This document shows, one piece after another, positions 43,254-50,619 of a stretch of DNA of 64,000 bases. The stretch lies in NCBI RefSeq assembly GCF_030813795.1, contig NZ_JAUSUX010000002.1:1-64000 (forward strand). The letters are read 5' to 3'. Both the position numbers and the translations under genes were made by a program. Source of the DNA: Desulfofundulus luciae (GTDB taxonomy: Bacteria; Bacillota; Desulfotomaculia; Desulfotomaculales; Desulfovirgulaceae). The notes below the pieces were generated by a model that saw nothing but the letters and a program-made list of their open reading frames with translations, did not search any database and was not told the DNA's origin. Numbering within the stretch: position 1 is the stretch's first letter; every line of letters begins with the position of its first letter.

Positions 43254-43937
43254 GTGCTGGGTTCGCAAAAGGAGAGGGAACTTCTCAGTCGCCTGCGGGA
43301 AGCGGTAATCAACTTTGATGAGGAAGCTGTGGTGGAGACGGCTAAGGAATGCATAGAAAGGGGGATGGATGCCACCCGGGCCATTTTTGAAGGGCTGGTG
43401 CCGGGAATTGAAGAGGTGGGCCGTCTTTATGAAGAAGAGATATATTTCATCCCCGAAATGCTTTTATGTGCCGACGCCCTCTACCGGGGCCTGGAGCTGC
43501 TCCGGGAGCACGTGGTCAAAAAAGACGTGGGCGTCAGGGGAAGGGTGCTCATCGGGGTGGTGGAAGGGGATATCCATGACATCGGTAAGAACATCGTGAA
43601 GATGATGTTTGAGGCTTCCTCCTTCGAGGTTTATGATCTGGGGAGGGATGTACCCCTGGAAACTTTTATCCGGGAATACAGGAGGCTAAAACCAGATCTG
43701 GTTTGTCTTTCGGCCATGATGACCACCACCATGCTTAGAATGAAGCCGCTGATTGCCAGGCTGAAAGAGGAAAATCCGCAGGTGCGGATTATGGTGGGCG
43801 GGGCGCCGGTAACCGAACACGTAGCTGCCCGCTGGGGAGCCCACGGTTACGCTCCCAATGCCCCCCGGGCTTTAAAAGCGGCCATCGACCTGCTGGTGGC
43901 GGTGAGAAATCACCTCGCCGGCCGTACCGCAGGATGA
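43254..43937 (+). CDS. Corrinoid-binding methyl carrier protein (tandem copy B)
   Basis: This 227-residue paralogue of the preceding protein has the same domains (VEGDIHDIGKNIVKMMF, SAMMTTTMLRMKPL, GGAPVTEHVA). The start is GTG with GGGGGGTAG upstream. The two copies match over nearly their whole length and likely arose by local duplication; a third relative is at 53175. It is the closest corrinoid gene upstream of the Sec methyltransferase and so a likely methyl acceptor or donor for it (inference). Confidence 0.92.
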   Translation: MLGSQKERELLSRLREAVINFDEEAVVETAKECIERGMDATRAIFEGLVPGIEEVGRLYEEEIYFIPEMLLCADALYRGLELLREHVVKKDVGVRGRVLIGVVEGDIHDIGKNIVKMMFEASSFEVYDLGRDVPLETFIREYRRLKPDLVCLSAMMTTTMLRMKPLIARLKEENPQVRIMVGGAPVTEHVAARWGAHGYAPNAPRALKAAIDLLVAVRNHLAGRTAG

Positions 43938-44314
43938 TCTTGGGGGCTGCAAAAGCATCTTCGCTTCACAAACGGCTGGACGTTAGAAAAAGAAATGCCT
44001 GCCAACTGTTGGGGGTTGAAAATCGACCTTTAGCCGGGCAATAATTGCAATTGATGGCAGGAAAATTTACATCCAGCGCCGAACCTGGTAAAATGGTGCA
44101 AACATTTTCTTTTGTCTTTTGTTTAGCCAAAGAGCATTTTATTTAAACATCCTTAAACTCCCGTTTTTGCTAACTAGCCGTCCAAAAGAAGGGGGTGACG
44201 CTGCCTTTCTGCGGCAAGCATTAAAACATTAAGGAGGTGGACAATTTATAAAATTCGTGATTAACTAAAAACCTTTGCACGACCTAATGGAAATTATGCT
44301 TGGGGGGGTAAAAT
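43938..44314. other. Intergenic region before the selenoprotein locus
   Basis: 377 nt with no convincing gene. AAGGAGGTGG at about 44231 looks like a ribosome site but is followed only by stop-rich sequence, and a second GGGGGGGTAAAAT serves the GTG at 44315. No terminator or canonical promoter stands out. Confidence 0.45.
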
Positions 44315-45349
44315 GTGGCGAAGCAAATGTTAATTGATGCCATCCGGGGGAAGAGAACCCCGAGGGCACCGTGGGTTCCTTATGCCGGCGTCCACTGTGC
44401 CTTTGTGATTGGCGAACCAGCGGACAAATTTCTAAAGGACCCGCAGCTGCTTGCCAAGGGTGTGGTTGAAACGGCCAGGAAGTATAAGGCTGACGGGATT
44501 CCCCTGGTTTTCGATCTTTCCGTGGAGTCCGAATCCATGGGATTAGAAATCAAGTACTGGAAGGACAACGTCCCATCGGTCCAGTCTCACCCCTTATCCG
44601 ACAAGACCGTGGAGGAGGCCGGCCTGAAGGTTCCGGGTCCCAACGACGGCCGCTGGCCGGTGCTTTTCGAGGCCGCCAGGATTGCCAAGCCCCAGCTGGA
44701 CGAACTGGATTGTGCCTTAATGGGCCTTGCCTGCGGGCCGCTCACCCTGGCAAGCCACTTAGCTGGTGTGCGCATCTTTACTGATGTGGTCAAGAACAAG
44801 GAAAAGGCACATCATGTATTAAAGTTCTGTGCTCAAGTTGTCAAGAAGTCGGTGGAAATGTATTGCGACATGGACTGTGATATTATCGCCATCGTAGACC
44901 CGGTAGCCTCACAGATCCGGAACGAAACATTTAAGGAGTTTGTTCACCCCTATTGCCAGGATGCCATCGCCGTCATTCATGAAAGAGGAAAGACATCCAG
45001 CTTCTTTATTTGCGGCGACGCCACAAAGGTGCTGGAGTCCGTTTGTCAGATTGGTACCCACGGATTTGCTATAGACGAGCAGTTAAACCTGACATTTGTG
45101 CGGGACCTGGCCAGGAAATACGGGGTTGGTTTTGGCGGCAACCTGAAGCTTACCCTGGCCATGTCCTTGGGGATTGTTTCACCGCGGGAGGATGCCATTG
45201 TCAGCCTGGCTGCCGGTGGTACGCACGGTTATGTATTCGCCCCTGGATGAGATATGCCCTATGATGTTCCGTTGGAACACATGGAGCAGATTCTGGAAGC
45301 CAGGGAATGGTTTGAAAAGTACTATGCCAAGTATCCCGAGTCCTGGTAA
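44315..45349 (+). CDS. Selenocysteine-containing UroD/MtaA-family methyltransferase
   Basis: The reading frame runs through an in-frame TGA (45248-45250) to TAA at 45349, giving 344 residues, the normal MtaA length; stopping at TGA would cut it to 311. The TGA falls in APG-U-DMPYDVPLEHM, aligned with PSCDIWPTAPLENL of the UroD methyltransferase at 57213, where Cys319 is the predicted third zinc ligand. So Sec312 replaces a metal-binding cysteine. The first ligand also differs: FIC (Phe231, Cys233) stands where others have HIC. A hairpin at 45265-45279 suits a SECIS. GTG start after GGGGGGGTAAAAT. It probably moves methyl groups to or from a corrinoid protein (43254 or 42453); the substrate is unknown. 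Confidence 0.82.
45261..45284 (+). promoter_or_regulatory. Putative SECIS hairpin of the Sec methyltransferase
   Basis: TGTTCC (45265-45270), loop GTT, GGAACA (45274-45279), extended outward by CTAT/ATGG across a small internal loop. The first loop G is 20 nt past the UGA, within the 16-37 nt range known for bacterial SECIS elements, and begins with GU as in many. Confidence 0.68.
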
Positions 45350-45364
45350 AAAGGGGGGTAAAAT

Positions 45365-45769
45365 ATGTCCGAGCAGAAAATCAAGATTGACGTGCTTACC
45401 CTGGACAGCGTGCAGTGTGCCGCCTGTGGCTACATGATGGAGTCCATTGCGGCCATGCCCCCCGATGTGCAGGAGATGATTGAATACAAGGAATGGTCCA
45501 TTAAAAACCAGGCCGGCATTCAGAAGTTCCTGGAGCTCAATGGCCGGGTACTGCCTACAATTTGCATTGAAGGCGATCTGGTTTTCGAGAGCGTTATTCC
45601 CCAGTATGAAGAACTGATTGACGAATTGGCCAAAAGGGCTCCAACTCCCGAGATGCGCGAGCGGATACTGTCCTTACGTGATAAAGGCTTTGATTTCGAC
45701 CGGATTAAAGAGAACCTGGAAAAAGCGGGCGCCGGTCTTCATACCAGAAGGGATTCTACAGTCGAATGA
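45365..45769 (+). CDS. Thioredoxin-like redox protein 1 (CAAC)
   Basis: This 134-residue protein has a short thioredoxin-like fold: strand IKIDVLTLDSVQ, redox motif Cys18-Ala-Ala-Cys21, helix, strand, then VLPTICIEGDLVFES with the cis-Pro-like VLP. A helical C-terminal extension of about 45 residues is added. It is the cysteine homologue of the Sec proteins at 49029 and 49334 and so shows where their UGA belongs. It starts 15 nt after the Sec methyltransferase, with GGGGGGTAAAAT, and overlaps the next gene by 4 nt. It may reduce the methyltransferase or its partner. Confidence 0.82.
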   Translation: MSEQKIKIDVLTLDSVQCAACGYMMESIAAMPPDVQEMIEYKEWSIKNQAGIQKFLELNGRVLPTICIEGDLVFESVIPQYEELIDELAKRAPTPEMRERILSLRDKGFDFDRIKENLEKAGAGLHTRRDSTVE

Positions 45770-46095
45770 AGTCGTTGCGCCTGGAGCTAATCTACGCGGG
45801 GGATCACAACCTTTCATGCTACTATGCCGCAAAGGTGGTGGAGGCTGTGGTCCCCTTTTTCCCCAACTTGCTTGAGTGGGAAAAGGTATATATCAGGCAA
45901 AAAGAAGGCGCCCGGAGGTTTTACGAGCTCTCCGTTTCGCTGTACGGGGAGGAGGATGTAAGAAAGCTACACTGTCACGCACCCATCCCGTCGATTTTTA
46001 TTAACGGTGAGATGGTATTTGATCGCATACCGTCGGTGGAGGAACTGGCGCAGAGCATCGAAGATTTCATTTGCCGCGGGGGGAACGGAAAATGA
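45766..46095 (+). CDS. Thioredoxin-like protein 2 (single active-site Cys)
   Basis: This 109-residue protein has strand LRLELIYAGDHNLS-C-YYA, where the homologue at 47831 has CIPC. The first cysteine is replaced, so a monothiol or non-redox role is likely. It ends with PIPSIFINGEMVFDRIPSVEE, the thioredoxin-fold cis-Pro strand, and has an additional HCH (LHCHAPIPS) that could bind metal. Four-nt overlaps with both neighbours show tight coupling. Confidence 0.75.
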   Translation: MKSLRLELIYAGDHNLSCYYAAKVVEAVVPFFPNLLEWEKVYIRQKEGARRFYELSVSLYGEEDVRKLHCHAPIPSIFINGEMVFDRIPSVEELAQSIEDFICRGGNGK

Positions 46096-46931
46096 CGGGG
46101 GATTACGGGCACAGTTTCGCCGGTGAATTGCTGGGCACCTTTATGCTGGTGTTTTTCGGGTGCAGTACGGTGGCTGTAACAGTGCTTTTTTCGGCCCATA
46201 CAGGACTTTTTCAAGTGGCCGTGGTCTGGGGGATTAGTGTGACTCTGGCCATATATGCCACCCGGCATCTTTCATGCGCCCATTTAAATCCGGCCGTCAG
46301 TCTGGCCATGGTCATTGCCGGTCGTATGGACGTGAGAAAACTGCCCGTATACTGGGTGGCCCAGTTAACTGGTGGTTTTCTGGCCGGTGCTGCCGTTTAT
46401 GCCATTTTTTCCCCTTCCATGGCCGTTGTGGAAGCTGCCCGGCATATTGTGCGCGGTGCTCCCGAATCCGTGCTAACCGCCATGCTTTTCGGCGAATATT
46501 ATCCCAATCCGTTTTCCCCCGTGCTCTGTTCTGTTTCTCCAGCAGGTGCTTTTGCGGTGGAAGCTCTGGGTACCTTCTGGCTGGTGTTAATTATTTTCGC
46601 CCTGACTGAAGGATGCAATGTGGGTCGGCCTTCCAGCGACGTAGCGCCCATTTTAATCGGACTGACCATAACTGTTCTGATCAGCATTTTTGCTCCCCTG
46701 ACCATGGCTGGATTCAACCCGGCCCGGGATTTCGGCCCCAGGTTGTTTGCCTTTCTGGCCGGTTGGGGGAAGGTGGCCATTCCCGGTCCCCGGGGTGGTT
46801 TTTTCACCATATATATACTTGCCCCTTTGGTAGGCGGTTCTTTGGCATCCCTGTTGTTCCACAAGCTGCTGGAGCCCTTGATGCGCGGTAAGCACGGCGC
46901 TTGCAGTTGCAAGGATCATTTTTCCCTGTAG
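46092..46931 (+). CDS. MIP-family channel (aquaglyceroporin)
   Basis: This 279-residue integral membrane protein has six membrane helices and both channel motifs, HLNPAVSLAM and GFNPARDFGPR. The Asp after NPAR is typical of glycerol facilitators, which pass small uncharged solutes such as glycerol, methanol, arsenite or urea. It ends in a Cys-rich tail GKHGACSCKDH. It is embedded between thioredoxin-like genes with a 4-nt ATGA overlap, so its solute may be the substrate or product of this locus. Identity of that solute is unknown. Confidence 0.92.
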   Translation: MTGDYGHSFAGELLGTFMLVFFGCSTVAVTVLFSAHTGLFQVAVVWGISVTLAIYATRHLSCAHLNPAVSLAMVIAGRMDVRKLPVYWVAQLTGGFLAGAAVYAIFSPSMAVVEAARHIVRGAPESVLTAMLFGEYYPNPFSPVLCSVSPAGAFAVEALGTFWLVLIIFALTEGCNVGRPSSDVAPILIGLTITVLISIFAPLTMAGFNPARDFGPRLFAFLAGWGKVAIPGPRGGFFTIYILAPLVGGSLASLLFHKLLEPLMRGKHGACSCKDHFSL

Positions 46932-46984
46932 CATGGTACGGGTGTAATCCGGGTGATATTAAGAAAGCAACGCCGGAAAGGAAG

Positions 46985-47260
46985 ATGAAAATGGGAAACA
47001 GGGTGAGCATACTGGTCTTTGGCACCTCACCTCCATGCCAGAAATGCCTGCAGGCCGAAAGGGAGGCCCGGCAGGCGGCGGCTCAGTTTCCTCCGGGAGA
47101 GGTGACGGTGGAAAAACAGGACGCCTTTTCGGAAACAGGACAAAAATACGGGGTCATGATCACTCCCGCCGTGGTGATAAACGGCAGGATGGTGGCTGCC
47201 GGCAGGTTGCTTACGGAACCGGAACTGGTGGAGCTGATCAAGAAAGAGAGGGGGGATTGA
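46985..47260 (+). CDS. Thioredoxin-like protein 3 (CQKC)
   Basis: This 91-residue thioredoxin/glutaredoxin-fold protein has VSILVFGTSPPCQKCLQAER with the redox pair C-Q-K-C and ITPAVVINGRMVAAGRLLTE with the cis-Pro strand. It resembles the small redox-active thioredoxins of anaerobes. The GGAAAGGAAG site lies before ATG 46985; ATG 46991 is an alternative. It is followed by the next redox gene after 1 nt. Confidence 0.82.
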   Translation: MKMGNRVSILVFGTSPPCQKCLQAEREARQAAAQFPPGEVTVEKQDAFSETGQKYGVMITPAVVINGRMVAAGRLLTEPELVELIKKERGD

Positions 47261-47261
47261 C

Positions 47262-47534
47262 GTGCCCGTTAAAATGGAGGTCTTCAGCGGTAATCCTCCC
47301 TGTCCCGGGTGCCTGGAGATGATCAAACTTTGTGAGGCAGTGGCCGGCGAATACGGAGGGGAAATAGATTTTAAAAAGTATGTGGGTGAAGAGGGGCTGG
47401 AGAAGTTTAACGAATACAACATGTTTTGCGTTCCGGCGGTGGTGATCAACGGTTATATTAAAATCGAAGGGGTTGTTCCCACCCGTTTTACCCTTTTGAA
47501 CGCATTGAGGGAGGGTGGATTATGTCTAAAGTAA
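47262..47534 (+). CDS. Thioredoxin-like protein 4 (CPGC)
   Basis: This 90-residue protein of the same fold has MEVFSGNPPCPGCLEMIKLC with the redox motif C-P-G-C and VPAVVINGYIKIEGVVP with the cis-Pro strand. The GTG start follows AGAGAGGGGGG. It overlaps the next gene by 13 nt. Similar in size to archaeal and clostridial mini-thioredoxins. Confidence 0.82.
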   Translation: MPVKMEVFSGNPPCPGCLEMIKLCEAVAGEYGGEIDFKKYVGEEGLEKFNEYNMFCVPAVVINGYIKIEGVVPTRFTLLNALREGGLCLK

Positions 47535-47785
47535 GCATTGAGGCCTTTTTGTCCGTCCCACCCTGTTCCGGTGGCATTGCCCTGTCCCGGTTGCTGGAGG
47601 GTATCCAGAGGGAATTTGGCGAAAAGGTGGCCATTACTATTCACAGGGGGCCGACCCCTCGCCTGGAGGAACTGAAAATATCCGCCACCCCAGCTATAAT
47701 TGTGGGCGACCTGGTCAGAATCATGGGCGTATGTCCCGACAGGGAAACGGTTGTGGCCGCCCTGCGGGAATGCGGTATGATATAA
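47522..47785 (+). CDS. Thioredoxin-like protein 5 (CSGG, resolving Cys lost)
   Basis: The 87-residue protein has VSIEAFLSVPPCSGGIALSR, so the C-x-x-C pair is C-S-G-G with only the attacking cysteine. The cis-Pro strand ISATPAIIVGDLVRIMGVCP adds another Cys. It may act as a monothiol, a metal or selenium binder, or a partner of a neighbouring dithiol protein. GGGAGGGTGG site before the ATG. Confidence 0.78.
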   Translation: MSKVSIEAFLSVPPCSGGIALSRLLEGIQREFGEKVAITIHRGPTPRLEELKISATPAIIVGDLVRIMGVCPDRETVVAALRECGMI

Positions 47786-47830
47786 AAACCTGCCGCGTGC
47801 GCTGTAAAGGCAGGTCCGGGAGTGGGAAAG

Positions 47831-48124
47831 GTGAGACCCATCCTTATCGAAATCATCTATGAAGGCGACCACTGTATCCCTTGTGTTTACATGCTTGAAA
47901 CAGTGGAAGAGGCCATAGGCGATATGGGGGACAGGGTGAAGCTGGAACTGGTCTACCTCCGGCAGGAAACGGGCGGCCGTCGTTACAAGGAGCTGTCGGA
48001 AGGGCTGGGCGGGCCGGCTCCCATCCCGTCCATTTTCATTAACGGAAGGTTGTATTTCAGCACCACACCGCCGGTGGAAGAGCTAAAACAGACCCTGCAG
48101 GGGCTCTTACAGGCGGGTGAATAG
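47831..48124 (+). CDS. Thioredoxin-like protein 6 (CIPC)
   Basis: This 97-residue protein is a paralogue of the one at 45766 (both IYxGDH then a Cys region) but with the full motif GDHCIPCVYML. It ends with PIPSIFINGRLYFSTTPPVE. GTG 47831 after GGGAAAG is preferred; an in-frame GTG lies at 47822. The TSCPD gene begins 3 nt after its stop. Confidence 0.8.
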   Translation: MRPILIEIIYEGDHCIPCVYMLETVEEAIGDMGDRVKLELVYLRQETGGRRYKELSEGLGGPAPIPSIFINGRLYFSTTPPVEELKQTLQGLLQAGE

Positions 48125-48127
48125 GTC

Positions 48128-49012
48128 ATGTATATATACAAGACCAAGGGGATTTGTCCGCCCGAAATCCACTTTCAACTGGCGGGAAATATCCTGACCG
48201 GCGTGAGGTTTGTGGGCGGGGGCTGCCGGGGCAACGCCCAGCTCATCAGCCGCCTGCTGGAGGGCCGGGAGCTAAGTGAAGTGCTCCCCCTCCTGAAAGG
48301 AATTCAATGCCGGAATGACACATCCTGCCCCGACCAGCTATTCCAGGCCATCCAGTTGGCCCGGGAGGGGAAGCTCAGGGAAGAGGAGCCGATCACTATT
48401 TATGAAGCTCCAGCGTCCTATCAAAGGGTAGCGGTAATTGCCGAGGTAAACGGAAATGTTGAGGCATTGCGGGTAGCGTTGCGCCAGCCTGTTGAAGCCG
48501 TTTTCTGCCTGGGTAACCTTACCGGTCCGGCAGGGGACAACGACGGGGTGGTTGAACTGGTGCGAAGGGAGAAGTTGGTTTTTATACAGGGCCCATTTGA
48601 CCGTACTCTCCCCTGTACCAAACCGGAGAATCGAGAATTTCTCCGGCGGGCACCCCTCTATCTGCGGTTTCAACTGGGGCGGTGCCGTGTCCTGGGGTTT
48701 TACAGCGGTTTTATCCAGGAATTAAGCGGCTTTTCGGATTATGCCCCCTATTCCCTGGAGTTGCTCATGGTGAGCAATCTATCCGACTACTTGCGCAATG
48801 AGAGCGTCTTTTCCGCCCTGGAAGCCATGACCGAACAGTTTTCCGTCGATTTGGTTCTCTTTGCTTCTACCAATGAGTGGAAACATGTACGCCTGGGTAA
48901 AGTGGACTTCATTAACGTGGGTCCTCTAAAAGAGGACGGCCAGTTTAAATACGCCTTGCTGGAGTGGGCGGGGGAAGAATTACAAGTTTCCTTTGAAACG
49001 GTGAAGGCATAG
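48128..49012 (+). CDS. TSCPD-domain protein with calcineurin-like C-terminal region
   Basis: This 294-residue protein has an N-terminal TSCPD domain (KGICPPEIHFQLAGNILTGV, GGGCRGNAQLISRLLEG, CRNDTSCPDQL), known from the C-terminus of B12-dependent ribonucleotide reductases and from free-standing small proteins, with the potential to bind metal or redox partners. The rest (about 100-294) resembles a degraded metallophosphoesterase: IAEVNGNVEALRVAL and FCLGNLTG replace GDIHGN and GDLV-type metal motifs, so catalysis is doubtful. It is in the middle of the redox gene array. This fusion is unusual. Confidence 0.72.
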   Translation: MYIYKTKGICPPEIHFQLAGNILTGVRFVGGGCRGNAQLISRLLEGRELSEVLPLLKGIQCRNDTSCPDQLFQAIQLAREGKLREEEPITIYEAPASYQRVAVIAEVNGNVEALRVALRQPVEAVFCLGNLTGPAGDNDGVVELVRREKLVFIQGPFDRTLPCTKPENREFLRRAPLYLRFQLGRCRVLGFYSGFIQELSGFSDYAPYSLELLMVSNLSDYLRNESVFSALEAMTEQFSVDLVLFASTNEWKHVRLGKVDFINVGPLKEDGQFKYALLEWAGEELQVSFETVKA

Positions 49013-49028
49013 CGGGGAGGGAAGGGAC

Positions 49029-49307
49029 GTGCGCCGGGTGCTGGTGGATGTATTGCTGACCGATTTCCGGCAATGAGCGGCCTGCGTCTACATGGCGGAA
49101 GCGGTAAAGGCTTTACCGCAGGAAATTAAGGACATAATCGAGGTCCACGAGTGGGACATGAGGACGCGGGAAGGAATAAAACGTTTCCTGGAGTTAAAGG
49201 CGAAATCCCTGCCCAGCATTGCCCTGGACAACGAACTGGTCTTTGAAGCCGTTATTCCGCCGCAGGAGGATTTGATCGCGGCCATTAAAGCAAGATATGC
49301 CGGTTAG
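49029..49307 (+). CDS. Selenocysteine-containing thioredoxin-like protein 7 (UAAC)
   Basis: The frame from GTG 49029 (after GGGAGGGAAGGG) contains a TGA at 49074-49076 and continues to TAG at 49307, giving 92 residues. The first strand VLVDVLLTDFRQ leads into Sec16-Ala-Ala-Cys19, aligned with C-A-A-C of the protein at 45365, and the rest (YMAEAVKALPQEIKDIIEVH, SLPSIALDNELVFEAVIPP) matches the same paralogue. A frame beginning after the TGA would lack the first strand and active site. A perfect 8-bp hairpin follows the UGA by 24 nt. It is likely a highly reactive selenol-thiol reductant. Confidence 0.88.
49101..49119 (+). promoter_or_regulatory. Putative SECIS hairpin of thioredoxin-like protein 7
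   Basis: GCGGTAAA (49101-49108), loop GGC, TTTACCGC (49112-49119): perfect 8-bp stem. The loop starts 32 nt after the UGA. The equivalent element at 49400 has the same spacing and loop and a compensated last base pair (A-T changed to G-C). Confidence 0.82.
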
Positions 49308-49333
49308 TTCTGGCGCGGGGGTGTAGGAAAATT

Positions 49334-50605
49334 ATGTCAAAGGTTTTTGTGGAGGTATTGCTCACCGACCAGTGAGCGTCCGGGCCGTATATGGCCGAAG
49401 CGGTAAGGGCCTTACCGCAGGAAATACAGGACGGCATTGAAGTGTTTATCTGGAATGTGAAGACCCTGGAAGGAATCAACCGCAAACTGGAACTGGGGGC
49501 CAGGGTCATACCTGCCATTGCCCTGAACAACGAAGTGGTTTATGAGTCCACCATACCTCCCCAGGATGAGTTGATTGCCGCCATTTTAAAATGCAAAGAT
49601 AATTTTCAATGGGGAGATGCAGGGGGGAGCCCGGTGTATTTGCAGGAAGTTACCTTAACCGGTTTTAAATCCTACGCCACGGAAACGGTGGTTAATTTTA
49701 AGTCCGGCATTGGAGTAATCATCGGTAATAATGGCGTGGGCAAAACAAATGTACTGGATGCCATTGCCTGGGCCGTGGGCGAGAGCGATCTGCAGCGGTT
49801 GCGCTGCCAGCAATATGGGGACCTGTTTTTCAGCGGGTCGCAGGAATACCCTCCGGCGGAAACGGCCAGGGTGGCCCTGACCATTAAGCTAGGTGAGGAT
49901 AAAAAAGCCCCGCAGGTTAAGCTGACCCGGCAGGCCCGCCGCCAGGGAACGGAAGAATTCTTCTGTGACGGGGTTGAGCTGACGGCCGCAGGTTATTACC
50001 AGAAATTAACCGAACTGGGACTGGAAAATGTTACAAAAACAGTGATCCGGCAGGGTCAGGTGGAAAGCTTTCTGCAGCTGGGACCCGCGGATCGGTTTAG
50101 ATATGTAAAAGCACTGTTCAATGAAAAGGTGGATGGAGATCTAATCGGCAGGATTAACGCCCATTTCAAGAATTTCTTGAGCATACTTGTCCCGGAGGGA
50201 GGGGGCGAGCTGTTCCTGGTTGATACCAGTGGTGAACCCGGCCTGGCCGTTGAAGTCGTTTTTCCTGGAAAAGGAAGAAAGAACCCGCTCCTTCTTTCCG
50301 GCGGTGAGAAAACCATCTGTTCGCTGGCCGCCAATCTGGCCCTTTTTGAGGAATTGCAGAGCCCCTTTTACCTGTTGGACGAAGTGGAGCCCGCCCTGGA
50401 TTGGATATATCACCACCATATGCAGCAGTTATTCAAGAAGCTGGCCCGGAACAGGCAGCTGATCATGATCACCCACTTGCGAAGCACCATTGAGCTGGCC
50501 GATACCCTGCACGGGATTCGCGCCCGCAGGGACGGCACCTCCTACGCGAAGTTCTACTTTGACATGGACGAACGTATCCTAAGGGCTTACCAATGTTGTT
50601 GTTAA
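49334..50605 (+). CDS. Selenocysteine thioredoxin-like domain fused to a mini-SMC ATPase
   Basis: From ATG 49334 the frame passes an in-frame TGA (49373-49375) and stays open to TAA at 50605, 423 residues. Residues 1-95 are a thioredoxin-like domain close to that at 49029, with Sec14-Ala-Ser-Gly in place of U-A-A-C. From residue 101 an SMC/RecN-type ABC ATPase follows: Walker A GNNGVGKT (Lys137), signature LSGGEKT (321-327), Walker B YLLDEVE (Glu350). Only about 185 residues separate Walker A from the signature, so the long coiled coil and hinge are missing. GTG 49634, after GGGGGGAG, could start the ATPase alone, so both a fusion and a free ATPase may be made. Confidence 0.82.
49400..49418 (+). 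promoter_or_regulatory. Putative SECIS hairpin of the thioredoxin/SMC gene
   Basis: GCGGTAAG (49400-49407), loop GGC, CTTACCGC (49411-49418), 32 nt after the UGA. It matches the hairpin at 49101 with a covarying pair, supporting selection for structure. Confidence 0.82.
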
Positions 50606-50619
50606 GAGGGGCGAGTTAC

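Noticed and set aside
49092-49307. Treating the second thioredoxin-like gene as starting at ATG 49092, after the UGA
   Set aside because: That start has no ribosome site, the ATG lies inside the SECIS-proximal segment, and the product would lack the first strand and active site conserved in paralogues.
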